Source of the DNA: Bacillus sp. MM2020_1
Lineage (GTDB): Bacteria > Bacillota > Bacilli > Bacillales > Cytobacillaceae
Reading direction: 5' to 3'
Length of the DNA: 64,000 nt
NCBI GenBank assembly: GCA_011250595.1
Contig: JAANMP010000003.1
Span: 108,088 to 172,087 of the forward strand
Part shown: positions 16,356 to 24,974 of the stretch, in pieces
Layout: the number at the start of each line of letters is the position of its first letter
Position numbering within the stretch: the first letter of the stretch is position 1
Notes under the pieces: model-generated
Seen by the model: only the letters and a program-made list of their open reading frames with translations
Databases searched by the model: none
What the model was told of the DNA's origin: nothing
Position numbers and translations under genes: made by a program

Positions 16356-16976
16356 ATGGAAATCTCACCGGAAACACTGGAATGGAGAGAGGCCTATAAA
16401 TTATTAGTCGGTTCCATCCTTCCACGTCCCATTGCCTTTGTCTCAAGCATCGACGCAAAAGGGACTGCGAATGCAGCACCGTTTAGTTTTTTTTCGGCCA
16501 TTTGTGCAGACCCGATGCTGATCTGTTTTTCACCGATGAGAAGAGGAACCGATGGAGCCAAAAAAGATACACTTGTAAATATAGAAAGCACAGGTCAATT
16601 TGTTATTAATATTGTAAGTAACAGCATGGCCGAGCCAATGAATGACTGTGCGATTGAATTTAGTGCGGATATTGATGAAATAGCAGAAGTGGGTTTAACG
16701 AAAGAACCAAGTATAAAGGTGAGTGTGCCACGTATCAAGGAGTCGCCCGTCCATTTAGAATGTGTACTGGAGCAAGTATTACATTTTGGTGATACCCCTG
16801 GTGCCGGGAGCCTGGTAATCGGAAAAGTAGTACATGTCCATGTGAACGATGAACTTTTTGATAAAGGGCGAATCGATTCGGCCAAGCTTAACCCTATCGG
16901 TAGAATGGCAGGTAATATCTTTACGGACCCTTTAGCAAAAATGTTTGAAATGAATCGTAAAACGAAGAAAGAGTGA
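16356..16976 (+). CDS. Flavin reductase family protein (FMN-binding split barrel)
   Basis: A 206-residue protein of the flavin reductase-like family. The N-terminal LLVGSILPRPIAFVSSIDAKGTANAAPFSFFSAICADP is the typical flavin-binding stretch, followed by KDTLVNIESTGQFVINIV and HLECVLEQVLHFGD. Such proteins bind FMN and may reduce free flavin or act as hydroxylase partners. It is translationally linked to the FAH-family gene and lies inside the tyrosine-degradation cluster, where no flavin step is required by the classic pathway. RBS ggaggtg precedes the ATG. Confidence 0.85.
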   Translation: MEISPETLEWREAYKLLVGSILPRPIAFVSSIDAKGTANAAPFSFFSAICADPMLICFSPMRRGTDGAKKDTLVNIESTGQFVINIVSNSMAEPMNDCAIEFSADIDEIAEVGLTKEPSIKVSVPRIKESPVHLECVLEQVLHFGDTPGAGSLVIGKVVHVHVNDELFDKGRIDSAKLNPIGRMAGNIFTDPLAKMFEMNRKTKKE

Positions 16977-16981
16977 ATGCC

Positions 16982-17911
16982 GTGAAATTTGTAACGTTTG
17001 AAAAAAAGGATGGGACAATCAGAGCAGGTTGGTTACTTGACCAACACCATGGCGTAGATATGTATGAAGCATCAGGTGGGATGCTGCCAAATAATCTATT
17101 AGCTTTTTTAGAAAATAGTGATGCTTATTTAGGAAAGATAGCTAGTTTCACCCCATTCACAAAGGAACATAGCGGGGTTTACCCATTGAATGAACTCCGA
17201 TTGCTGGCACCACTCCCTTTCCCCAAGAGTTTCCGTGATTTCTATGCATTTGAGCAGCATGTGAAGACCGCAAGAGAAAATAGGAGTCTTGAAATGATAC
17301 CTGAATGGTACGAACTCCCAGTCTTTTATTTTTCCAATCATCTTGCCATTAAGGGACCTGGAGAAGAAATTACCAGGCCTGCAACGTGTAATTGGCTTGA
17401 TTATGAACTGGAAATGGCCTGCATCATTGGCAAAGAAGGTAGAAATATCTGTGCTGATAAAGCGGATGAGTATATTTTTGGCTATTGTATCTTAAATGAT
17501 TGGAGTGCACGAGATCTGCAAAGGAAGGAAATGAAGGTTGGACTGGGACCCGCTAAGGGGAAGGATTTCTCGACATCCATCGGACCGTGGATCGTCACAA
17601 AAGATGAGTTAGAACCATTTAAATTGGGGAAGGGTTTTGATCTTTCGATGAAAGCTCGCGTCAATGGGGTTCTTCTTTCTGAGGGGAATATGAAAGATCT
17701 CTATTATTCTTTTGCTGAGATGATTGAGAGGGCTTCAGAGGGAGTTACTTTGTACCCGGGGGAGATGATTGGTTCCGGTACAGTCGGTACAGGATGTATC
17801 CTTGAACTTGGGGAAAAGGTACACCGCTGGCTGATGCCAGGTGATCGAGTAGAATTAGAGATAAATCAATTGGGTGTGTTGCAGAATGTGATAAGCGCTG
17901 AAGAGAGGTGA
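16982..17911 (+). CDS. Fumarylacetoacetate hydrolase family protein
   Basis: A 309-residue FAH-fold enzyme, the probable last step of homogentisate breakdown (fumarylacetoacetate to fumarate and acetoacetate). The metal site is seen in WLDYELEMACIIGK (Glu-x-Glu) and NDWSARDLQ (Asp), and KGKDFSTSIGPW and GSGTVGTGCILEL are typical of the family. I take the GTG at 16982 (MKFVTF) because it has aaagag eight bases upstream; a GTG at 16973 overlaps the previous stop codon but has no spaced RBS. The gene is tightly packed between the flavin reductase and HGD genes. Confidence 0.85.
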   Translation: MKFVTFEKKDGTIRAGWLLDQHHGVDMYEASGGMLPNNLLAFLENSDAYLGKIASFTPFTKEHSGVYPLNELRLLAPLPFPKSFRDFYAFEQHVKTARENRSLEMIPEWYELPVFYFSNHLAIKGPGEEITRPATCNWLDYELEMACIIGKEGRNICADKADEYIFGYCILNDWSARDLQRKEMKVGLGPAKGKDFSTSIGPWIVTKDELEPFKLGKGFDLSMKARVNGVLLSEGNMKDLYYSFAEMIERASEGVTLYPGEMIGSGTVGTGCILELGEKVHRWLMPGDRVELEINQLGVLQNVISAEER

Positions 17912-17915
17912 AATG

Positions 17916-19079
17916 ATGTTCTACCGTCAAATGGGGAAGATACCGCACAAACGGCATACAATGTTCAAAAAGGCTGACGGGAGCCTTTACAGAGAACAGG
18001 TGATGGGGACACGCGGATTCTCGGGAACCCAGTCGATCTTATATCACCAATTTATGCCGACAGAAGTGGTGAAGACAGAAATAGTAGGCGATTATATGCC
18101 TGTATATGAAGACCGGCAGCCGCTCAAACATCGCCACTTTTTTACAAGTAATGTGCCCGCTAAAGGAGATGCCCTGGAGGCCAGGGAGTATTTATTGGGG
18201 AATCAGGATTTATTAATTGGAACAGCCAATGTAACGATACCGATGAATAGCTTTTATCGGAATGGTGACGGCGATGAAATGCTCTATATCCACTACGGCT
18301 CCGGAAAATTAGAAACAATGTTCGGGACACTTTCCTACAGGCCTGGTGATTACCTGATCATTCCGATAGGAACCATTTATCGGCTAATTCCAAACGAAAA
18401 TGAAGAGACGAAAATGCTGTTTGTTGAATCGTTCAGCCAAATTACGACACCGCGGCGGTACCGCAATGAATATGGTCAGCTTTTGGAGCATAGTCCGTTT
18501 TGTGAAAGAGACCTTCGCGGGCCTGAAGCTTTGGTAACTTTTGATGAAAAAGGTGAATACGAGGTGTTAACCAAATCACGAGGAATGATTACCTCGCATA
18601 TTTTGGGTCATCATCCATTAGATGTCGTTGGCTGGGATGGGTATTTATATCCTTGGTCCTTTAACATAGAGGATTTCGAACCAATTACAGGAAGAGTCCA
18701 CCAGCCGCCACCGGTTCATCAAACCTTTGAGGGTAATAATTTTGTCGTATGTTCATTTGTCCCAAGGCTGTATGACTATCATCCCGAATCGATTCCTGCA
18801 CCATATTATCATAGCAATGTGAACAGCGACGAGCTCCTCTATTATGTGAAAGGCAATTTTATGAGTCGGAAAGGGGTGCGGGAGGGTTCCATCACACTTC
18901 ATCCAAGTGGAATTCCGCATGGCCCGCATCCAGGTAAAACGGAAGCAAGTATTGGAAAAAAGGAAACGCTTGAACTGGCCGTTATGATTGACACCTTTCA
19001 TCCTCTAAAAATTGTAAAATCCGCACAAGCGATAGAAGATGTTAACTATATGTATTCTTGGTATGAAAAAAAGGAATAA
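17916..19079 (+). CDS. hmgA: Homogentisate 1,2-dioxygenase
   Basis: A 387-residue cupin enzyme that opens the homogentisate ring to maleylacetoacetate. The C-terminal iron site is recognisable: PYYHSNVNSDELLYY (His and Glu) and HPSGIPHGPHPG (His), with PPPVHQTFEGNNFVVCSF before it. The His-to-Glu spacing is one residue longer than in the mammalian enzyme, as in the shorter bacterial cupin type. RBS gaggtga; the ATG at 17916 has the better spacing than 17913. It is the last gene of the cluster and is followed by a strong terminator. A maleylacetoacetate isomerase is not found nearby. Confidence 0.92.
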   Translation: MFYRQMGKIPHKRHTMFKKADGSLYREQVMGTRGFSGTQSILYHQFMPTEVVKTEIVGDYMPVYEDRQPLKHRHFFTSNVPAKGDALEAREYLLGNQDLLIGTANVTIPMNSFYRNGDGDEMLYIHYGSGKLETMFGTLSYRPGDYLIIPIGTIYRLIPNENEETKMLFVESFSQITTPRRYRNEYGQLLEHSPFCERDLRGPEALVTFDEKGEYEVLTKSRGMITSHILGHHPLDVVGWDGYLYPWSFNIEDFEPITGRVHQPPPVHQTFEGNNFVVCSFVPRLYDYHPESIPAPYYHSNVNSDELLYYVKGNFMSRKGVREGSITLHPSGIPHGPHPGKTEASIGKKETLELAVMIDTFHPLKIVKSAQAIEDVNYMYSWYEKKE

Positions 19080-19091
19080 TGATTTTTTGGG

Positions 19092-19126
19092 AACAATCCA
19101 ACAGATAACTTGTTGGATTGTTTTTT
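19092..19126 (+). terminator. Intrinsic terminator after hmgA
   Basis: aacaatccaaca/tgttggattgtt perfect 12-bp stem and T6. Confidence 0.92.
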
Positions 19127-19191
19127 CAATCAAAGGTAAAAAGTGGTATGGTAGTAATAAGGAAAATTTGTAAATGAATAGAGGTGAAATC

Positions 19192-19806
19192 ATGGAGCTT
19201 GAAACAATAGTTACTAAAATAAAAAGTCATACTCCTAAGATTCTTGGGAGTGAGAAATTTTCAAAATACGCTGTGATGGTGCCACTCATAAAAAAAGAGG
19301 ATGGAATTCACGTCTTATTAGAGGTTCGTTCGCTTGAATTAAGGAGACAGCCAGGAGAGATTTGTTTTCCTGGTGGCAGAATTGATGAACAGGATATTGA
19401 TGAAAAAGATGCAGCTATCCGAGAAACGGAAGAGGAATTAGGAATTAACAAAGAGCAAATTTCAAATGTTAACCCACTGGATTATATGATTTCACCATTT
19501 GGAATGATTATTTATCCTTTTGTTGGCTACATTAATAACCCCCAAAAGATTGTTCCCAATCCATCTGAAGTCGGGGAGATTTTTACTGTACCATTATCTT
19601 TTTTTATTCATAATGAACCTGAGATTTATAACATTGAATTTAGGGCAGAACCGGAAGAGAATTTTCCCTTTGACTTAATTGTCGGCGGAGAAAATTATAA
19701 CTGGCGGACACGGGGGATTGAAGAATATTTCTACCGCTATCAGGGAAAAGTGATTTGGGGATTAACCGCTAAGATACTTTCCCATTTTATTGAAGTGATT
19801 CGTTAG
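19192..19806 (+). CDS. Nudix hydrolase, CoA pyrophosphatase type
   Basis: A 204-residue Nudix protein. LRRQPGEICFPGGRID followed by AAIRETEEELGI combines the Nudix box with the upstream UPF0035/CoA motif, so coenzyme A or acyl-CoA diphosphate cleavage (as in NudL/YeaB) is likely. The ATG at 19192 is preferred because gaggtg lies five bases upstream; an in-frame ATG at 19174 precedes that RBS. The gene is alone between two terminators. Confidence 0.85.
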   Translation: MELETIVTKIKSHTPKILGSEKFSKYAVMVPLIKKEDGIHVLLEVRSLELRRQPGEICFPGGRIDEQDIDEKDAAIRETEEELGINKEQISNVNPLDYMISPFGMIIYPFVGYINNPQKIVPNPSEVGEIFTVPLSFFIHNEPEIYNIEFRAEPEENFPFDLIVGGENYNWRTRGIEEYFYRYQGKVIWGLTAKILSHFIEVIR

Positions 19807-19838
19807 TGTTAATCAGAGACAATAGAAAACGACCTCTC

Positions 19839-19876
19839 AAACAGTGGAATTCTAAAACGAACTCCACTGTTTTTTG
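19839..19876 (+). terminator. Intrinsic terminator after the Nudix gene
   Basis: aacagtgga (19840) and tccactgtt (19863) pair, followed by T6. Confidence 0.85.
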
Positions 19877-19990
19877 CAGTCTTGTCCGCGTGGTGCGCAC
19901 AAATGTATTTTCCGAAAAGAAAAAACTTGATTATTTTCTGAATACAGTTAAAATTAAAATTATATTTTTAGATATTAGGGAGATGTAGGG

Positions 19991-21352
19991 ATGAAGGTCG
20001 TAAAGTTTGGCGGGTCCTCGTTAGCATCCGGAAAACAACTGGAGAAAGTATTTAAGATTGTTGTCTCAGATTCTGAGCGGAAGGTAGTTGTGGTATCTGC
20101 TCCCGGAAAAAGGTTTGCTGATGATAACAAAGTAACAGATTTATTAATTGAATGTGGAGTGCTCTGCTTGCGAAACAAAGATCCAAAAGAAAAATTTGAG
20201 GCGGTCATCGAAAGATATTCCTATATCGCAGAAGAACTTGCATTGCCTCGAGATATTATAAACGAAATTCATGACGATTTAACAAAGAGATTGAGCAGCG
20301 ATAAATCAGAGCCTGAACGCTTTCTTGATTTGTTAAAAGCAAGTGGAGAGGACAATAATGCCAAATTGGTAGCAGCCTATTTTCAGGTGCAGGGTGTTGA
20401 AGCTTATTATGTGGATCCAAAAGAAGCGGGTCTTCTTGTCAGTGATGAGCCCGGCAATGCCCAGGTTTTACCGGAAGCATATGGTCAGTTATATAAGCTT
20501 CACGAGAAATCAGGGATTTTAATTTTTCCGGGATTTTTCGGTTATAGTAAACAAGGAGAGGTATTCACATTTTCGCGTAGTGGGTCCGATATTACAGGTT
20601 CAATCCTTGCAAATGCCCTAAAAGCTGACCTTTATGAAAACTTTACCGATGTAGATGCCGTTTATTCCGTGAACCCTTCGATCGTAAAGAAGCCTAAGGA
20701 AATAAAGGAACTGACCTACAGGGAAATGCGCGAGCTTTCCTATGCAGGATTTACTGTGTTGCATGACGAAGCACTCGTTCCGGCATTTAGGGCAGGAATA
20801 CCTGTTCACATTAAAAATACAAACAATCCAACTGCACCAGGCACGAGGATTGTTTATGAGCGGGATAATACGAATGGTCCAGTGATCGGTATTGCCAGTG
20901 ATCAAGGTTTTTGCAGTATCTATGTAAGCAAATACTTAATGAATAGAGAGATAGGTTTTGGACGAAAGCTTTTAAGTATCTTAGAAGACTTCGGACTATC
21001 CTATGAACATACACCTTCTGGAATTGATGATGTTTCTGTGATCCTTCGTGAAAATCAAATGAGTGCTGAAACGGAGAAGGCAATAAAAGAACGAATTGAA
21101 TCTGAATTACATGCCGATCTAGTGAAATTTGAACATAGTCTAGCGCTCATCATGGTTGTAGGCGAGGGTATGCGTCACAACGTGGGCACAATGGCAAAAG
21201 CCTCCAAAGCCTTGGCACAAGCTCGTATTAATATTGAGATGATAAACCAAGGTTCGTCGGAAGTAAGCATGATGTTTGGGGTTAAAGAAGTGGATGAAAA
21301 AAGAGCGGTTCAAGCTCTTTATGAGGAATTTTTTGTGGCTGTAACAGTTTAA
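19991..21352 (+). CDS. yclM: Aspartate kinase (aspartokinase III type)
   Basis: A 453-residue monofunctional aspartokinase that phosphorylates aspartate at the entry to Lys, Thr, Met and diaminopimelate synthesis. The kinase signature KFGGSSLA opens the protein, SRSGSDITGSILA and FTDVDAVY follow, and two C-terminal ACT domains end with GMRHNVGTMAKASKAL. Length and the insertion-containing N-lobe match B. subtilis YclM (ThrD), the isoform inhibited by Lys plus Thr, rather than the shorter LysC. No lysine riboswitch precedes it; the leader is short. RBS gggag. Confidence 0.92.
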   Translation: MKVVKFGGSSLASGKQLEKVFKIVVSDSERKVVVVSAPGKRFADDNKVTDLLIECGVLCLRNKDPKEKFEAVIERYSYIAEELALPRDIINEIHDDLTKRLSSDKSEPERFLDLLKASGEDNNAKLVAAYFQVQGVEAYYVDPKEAGLLVSDEPGNAQVLPEAYGQLYKLHEKSGILIFPGFFGYSKQGEVFTFSRSGSDITGSILANALKADLYENFTDVDAVYSVNPSIVKKPKEIKELTYREMRELSYAGFTVLHDEALVPAFRAGIPVHIKNTNNPTAPGTRIVYERDNTNGPVIGIASDQGFCSIYVSKYLMNREIGFGRKLLSILEDFGLSYEHTPSGIDDVSVILRENQMSAETEKAIKERIESELHADLVKFEHSLALIMVVGEGMRHNVGTMAKASKALAQARINIEMINQGSSEVSMMFGVKEVDEKRAVQALYEEFFVAVTV

Positions 21353-21366
21353 ACTGGAGTGCTAAG

Positions 21367-21406
21367 AAAAGGGTACGTCAATTTAATTATGACGCACCCT
21401 TTTTTA
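21367..21406. terminator. Bidirectional terminator between aspartokinase and YjdF-like genes
   Basis: aaaagggt-a-cgtca pairs with tgacg-c-acccttttt around a nine-base loop; one mismatch. Confidence 0.85.
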
Positions 21407-21968
21407 ACTTAATTTTTGTTCTAATTCCTGCCCTGATTGCAATAATTAGCCCGCCAATCGTATCAGCAATCAAATCGGTCATCGTATCTTTGTTTCCGCC
21501 GCCTTGTAAGGTCATATCGAAAAATTGGTCTGAGCTAAATTCGTAAATTTCCCATAGGACACCGCCGAGTGCTGCAAAGGATAGAGTAAATAAAAATACA
21601 AACCACGGTGATATCATATCCCCTGCATTTCGGTGAATTAATCGTTCATATAAGGCAATTCCTGAAAAAGCGAGAATGGTTCCGCTGACCAAATGCATGA
21701 AAGTATCCCACCAACCAAGACCATACCAGCCGAGGATAGACCCTAAATATTGCGAGCCAACTAAAAATATTAAATAAGAAATCACAATCGGTAAATTAAA
21801 TTGCATTTTGGTGAATAGTGCCAATAATAACGGGATTGCACCGCAAACAATTCCGCCAATCGCAACGGAACCTTCAAAAGTTGCATCCTTGGAATAGTAG
21901 TAGACACATAAAACAGCCATGAAAAGGACATAAATGAAACTTAAAATGATGACCAGCTTTCGATTCAT
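21387..21968 (-). CDS. YjdF/DUF2238-like membrane protein, copy A
   Basis: A 193-residue protein with about six hydrophobic helices. Conserved polar motifs sit at membrane borders: WWDTFMHLVSG, VLWEIYEFSSDQFF and GGGNKDTMTDLIADTIGGL. The same three positions occur in E. coli YjdF-type (DUF2238) proteins, whose role is unknown. It is 14 bases downstream of a paralogue and probably co-transcribed. RBS gaggtg precedes the ATG. The acidic and His residues in the motifs could bind metal, but this is inference. Confidence 0.7.
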   Translation of the reverse strand: MNRKLVIILSFIYVLFMAVLCVYYYSKDATFEGSVAIGGIVCGAIPLLLALFTKMQFNLPIVISYLIFLVGSQYLGSILGWYGLGWWDTFMHLVSGTILAFSGIALYERLIHRNAGDMISPWFVFLFTLSFAALGGVLWEIYEFSSDQFFDMTLQGGGNKDTMTDLIADTIGGLIIAIRAGIRTKIKLKKGAS

Positions 21969-21982
21969 CCATTTTCACCTCT

Positions 21983-22549
21983 TTAAACTTTTTCTTTTCT
22001 AAAATAGGAGTAAATAGTAATTATGAGACCACCTAAAACGCCGCATAATAAGTCATACATCGTATCTTTATTTCCCCCGAGCTGCATGATATGTGTGAAA
22101 GTTTGATCCCCTAAAAACTCATAGATTTCCCAAAGCACGCTTGCAAGGACGGACAGTGAAAGAACAAATAATGAAAGGATCCACCTTGAGGTACCGATTC
22201 TCACTTGTTCAGGAATCATTAATTTATATAACGTTATTCCAAAACAAGCCATATAAATTCCTTTATAAAAATGAATCGTCGAATCCCACCATTTATATTT
22301 AAGATAAAAATCCCCAATTGAACCTAAAAAGGTGGAACAAAAGATAAAAAGATAAAAACCAATAATGGTTGGAAGGTTAAATGGAATGTTTTTCTTGAAA
22401 ATTAATAGGATAGGTAACCCACTTACAAAAAAGCCGCCAAGGGCTACTTGCCATTTGGAGGATTCCCCTTTAACAAGGAAAAAAATAAATAATATAATCA
22501 TAAATAAAGCAAAGATACTACCTAGAATGATAAGGATTTTCCGTCTCAA
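21983..22549 (-). CDS. YjdF/DUF2238-like membrane protein, copy B
   Basis: A 188-residue paralogue of the adjacent downstream protein with the same motif series: KWWDSTIHFYKG, VLWEIYEFLGDQTF and LGGNKDTMYDLLCGVLGGL. The start is a TTG four bases after gaggtgag; no ATG is better placed. The two genes are a tandem duplication that has diverged strongly apart from these motifs, which suggests the motifs are functional. First gene of the pair. Confidence 0.7.
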   Translation of the reverse strand: MRRKILIILGSIFALFMIILFIFFLVKGESSKWQVALGGFFVSGLPILLIFKKNIPFNLPTIIGFYLFIFCSTFLGSIGDFYLKYKWWDSTIHFYKGIYMACFGITLYKLMIPEQVRIGTSRWILSLFVLSLSVLASVLWEIYEFLGDQTFTHIMQLGGNKDTMYDLLCGVLGGLIITIYSYFRKEKV

Positions 22550-22612
22550 TTACTCACCTCATTAAACATGTTTCATTACAATTATGTCCAATAAAAATAA
22601 ATGAAATCACAC

Positions 22613-22620
22613 AAGTTGTT
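22613..22620. promoter_or_regulatory. AAGTTGTT half-site upstream of the BusR-like gene
   Basis: AAGTTGTT occurs 116 bases before the regulator's ATG and equals one arm of the inverted repeat in front of the opuF-type operon (26159-26167). It is a candidate autoregulatory site. Confidence 0.35.
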
Positions 22621-22735
22621 TTGTATAGAAAGGAATATTTGTACTCGCATAGATACACACAAAGGAGTATATTGGAAAGGTACTATTGATAATTATGTAG
22701 AAATGGCATAGATAAAGACTGTGTTGGAGGAAGTC

Positions 22736-23353
22736 ATGCAAAAAGCACAAATACCGACTTACGAGCGGATTGCAATCGATTTAGCAAATCGAATATACGA
22801 TGGGAAATTTAAGGTAGGAGAGAAGATTCACGGCCGATCGACGTTAGCAAGTGAATATAAGGTTTCTCCTGAAACAGTCAGGAGAGCCATAAAGATTTTG
22901 GAGGATGTGGAGATTGTTGAATCTACTAAAGGTAGTGGAATCGTTATTGCATCCCGTGAAAATGCGTATAAATATATTCAACGGTTTTCGAATCTTGCGA
23001 GCATCAAAGATCTTGAGAAGCAAATGAACTCACTAATTACCGAAAGGGACAAGCTGGATGAACAGCTCTTTGATACACTGAGAAAAATCATGGACTACTC
23101 GGGCAAGCTTCGGCACACGAATCCACTTGCTCCCATTGAAATAGAAGTTTTTTCGGGCTGTAATCATATTGGAAAAACCATTTCAGATTTGAAGTTTTGG
23201 CAAAATACAGGCGGAACTGTTATTGGCATGAAACGCAACGGTGAATTAATTATCTCTCCGGGACCCTATGCGTTAATACTTGAGGGGGATATTCTCCTTA
23301 TTATTGGTGCAGAAGGAACATATGACAGAGTGATTCACTTTTTGGAAGAGTAA
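22736..23353 (+). CDS. busR: GntR-type regulator with C-terminal RCK_C domain (BusR-like)
   Basis: A 205-residue protein: winged helix of the GntR family (about 5-75, with GRSTLASEYKVSPETVRRAIKILE), a coiled linker (85-125), and a TrkA-C/RCK_C ligand domain (about 125-205). This architecture is that of BusR, the c-di-AMP-sensing repressor of betaine import in lactococci and streptococci. Here too a compatible-solute ABC transporter lies next to it, in convergent orientation. The ATG at 22736 has ggagg five bases upstream. c-di-AMP binding is inferred from the domain order, not seen. Confidence 0.8.
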   Translation: MQKAQIPTYERIAIDLANRIYDGKFKVGEKIHGRSTLASEYKVSPETVRRAIKILEDVEIVESTKGSGIVIASRENAYKYIQRFSNLASIKDLEKQMNSLITERDKLDEQLFDTLRKIMDYSGKLRHTNPLAPIEIEVFSGCNHIGKTISDLKFWQNTGGTVIGMKRNGELIISPGPYALILEGDILLIIGAEGTYDRVIHFLEE

Positions 23354-23374
23354 ATTTAGTAAGAATAATATATG

Positions 23375-23406
23375 AAAAAGCCGGTTTAATTGAAAACCGG
23401 CCTTTT
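23375..23406. terminator. Bidirectional terminator between regulator and opuF genes
   Basis: agccggttt/aaaccggcc stem with A-run and T-run on either side. Confidence 0.85.
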
Positions 23407-23417
23407 CCTTTACAACA

Positions 23418-24974
23418 TTATTTTAATAATCCTTCTGTTTCTAAAAATTCTTTTGCAACTTTTGCAGGTGACTGTTTGAGACTGTCGACCTGATAGTTGA
23501 GCTTTCTCATTTTTTCATCCGTTAACTTACCGGATAAAGAGTTAATAACTTTTTTTAATTCCGGATGTTCCTTTAATGTTTCCTCTTTTATCATCGGCAC
23601 GGCATAGTATGGAGGGAAGAAGTTTTTATCATCCTCTAATACCTTCAAGTGGAACGCTTCGAGTAACCCGTCAGTAGAAAAGGCATCGATAACATCACTT
23701 TTATGGTTGTCTAATGCGGTATAGCGCAACCCGCCGTCAATGGCTTTCACTTCTTTAAAACTCATATTATACGTTTTTGAAAGTCCAATTAATCCATCCT
23801 CACGATTTGGAAATTCGATCGTCGGCCCCATGGTTAATCCGCTGCTGACCTTAGCTAAATCAGAGATCGTCTTTAGACCATATTCTTTTGCGGTATCTTG
23901 ACGAACGGCTAAGGCATATGTGTTATTAAATCCAAGCGGTTTTAATAAATCAAAACCATATTTTTGCTTGAACTCCTTTTGGACTATATCGTAGACCGCG
24001 TCTGGATCACTTTGTGGAGGCTGATTTAAAATATTAACTAATCCTGTCCCCGTATATTCAACATACATATCAATGTCCCCATTTTTAAGGGCACCGAAGG
24101 CAACCTGACTGCCGCCAAGATTTAGTTTTCTTTCTACTTGAATATCAGTCTTATTTTCTATTAAATCAGCAAGCATATTTCCTAATATCAATTGTTCACT
24201 GAAGTTTTTTGAACCTATTACAATTTTATCCTCTGCTTTAACCTTTGAATATACAGTAAAAGCACTGGATATGATGATCACAATACAAGCAAAACTAATC
24301 ATGATCTTTTTAGTAGTTTTACCAGTCTTTTTTGCCGAAGTTTGTTTGCTTGTATAAGAAAGTGTGGATTCGAGTTTCCCAACAATAAAATCAATCAGGA
24401 GTGCAAGAATACAAGCTGGAATCGCTCCGGCCAAAATCATATAATTATCTACCGTCTGCACACCTGAGAATACAAGATACCCAAGTCCGCCTGCACCGAT
24501 AAAGGCGGCAATTGTCATTAGTCCAACAGCGGTAACCGCTGAAATTCTGATACCCGCCATAATCATCGGGAAGGCTAGTGGTAACTGAACCTTTCTCATC
24601 GTTTGACTCTTGGTCAGACCGATTCCTCTGGCGGCTTCCAGAATATCTCCATCAATATTCGTAAGACCTGTGTAAGTGTTTTTAACGATGGGAAGTAGCG
24701 AATAAAGAACGACCATAATAATCGCAGGGGTACTGCCGATTCCAACGAATGGTATGAGAAAGCCAAGTAGTGCCAAACTAGGTATTGCTTGAATCACATT
24801 TGTGGTTCCAATAATTGGTTTTGCGAGTTTTTGCTCTCTCGAGATTAAAATTCCGAGCGGAATCCCAATAATAATCGCTACTAGGACAGAAATTACACTT
24901 AAGTATAGATGCTGGCCAAGTAAACTAAAGATCTGCTCATAGTTAGTGGTTAAATAGTTCCAAAATCCGTTCAT
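23418..24974 (-). CDS. opuFB: Compatible-solute ABC transporter: permease fused to substrate-binding domain (OpuFB-like)
   Basis: A 518-residue fusion. Residues 1-215 form a six-helix permease with the coupling loop EAARGIGLTKSQTMRKVQLPLA; a connecting helix (about 225-243) leads to an extracellular OpuAC-type binding domain (about 248-518) starting KIVIGSKNFSEQLILG. Most Bacillus Opu systems keep these as separate proteins; the fusion matches OpuF described in Bacillus infantis and, in order, BusB. It overlaps the ATPase stop codon by one base (TAATG). Substrates are expected to be glycine betaine or related solutes. Confidence 0.88.
   Translation of the reverse strand: MNGFWNYLTTNYEQIFSLLGQHLYLSVISVLVAIIIGIPLGILISREQKLAKPIIGTTNVIQAIPSLALLGFLIPFVGIGSTPAIIMVVLYSLLPIVKNTYTGLTNIDGDILEAARGIGLTKSQTMRKVQLPLAFPMIMAGIRISAVTAVGLMTIAAFIGAGGLGYLVFSGVQTVDNYMILAGAIPACILALLIDFIVGKLESTLSYTSKQTSAKKTGKTTKKIMISFACIVIIISSAFTVYSKVKAEDKIVIGSKNFSEQLILGNMLADLIENKTDIQVERKLNLGGSQVAFGALKNGDIDMYVEYTGTGLVNILNQPPQSDPDAVYDIVQKEFKQKYGFDLLKPLGFNNTYALAVRQDTAKEYGLKTISDLAKVSSGLTMGPTIEFPNREDGLIGLSKTYNMSFKEVKAIDGGLRYTALDNHKSDVIDAFSTDGLLEAFHLKVLEDDKNFFPPYYAVPMIKEETLKEHPELKKVINSLSGKLTDEKMRKLNYQVDSLKQSPAKVAKEFLETEGLLK

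Noticed and set aside
16973..16981. GTG at 16973 as start of the FAH gene
   Set aside because: No spaced RBS; the GTG at 16982 gives the expected MKFVTF start. The difference is three residues and not certain.
19806..19988. 60-residue frame after the Nudix gene
   Set aside because: It spans a perfect terminator and has no RBS.
19876..19990. Lysine riboswitch before the aspartokinase gene
   Set aside because: The gap is about 115 bases and has none of the L-box motifs, unlike the one before lysP at 56.5 kb.
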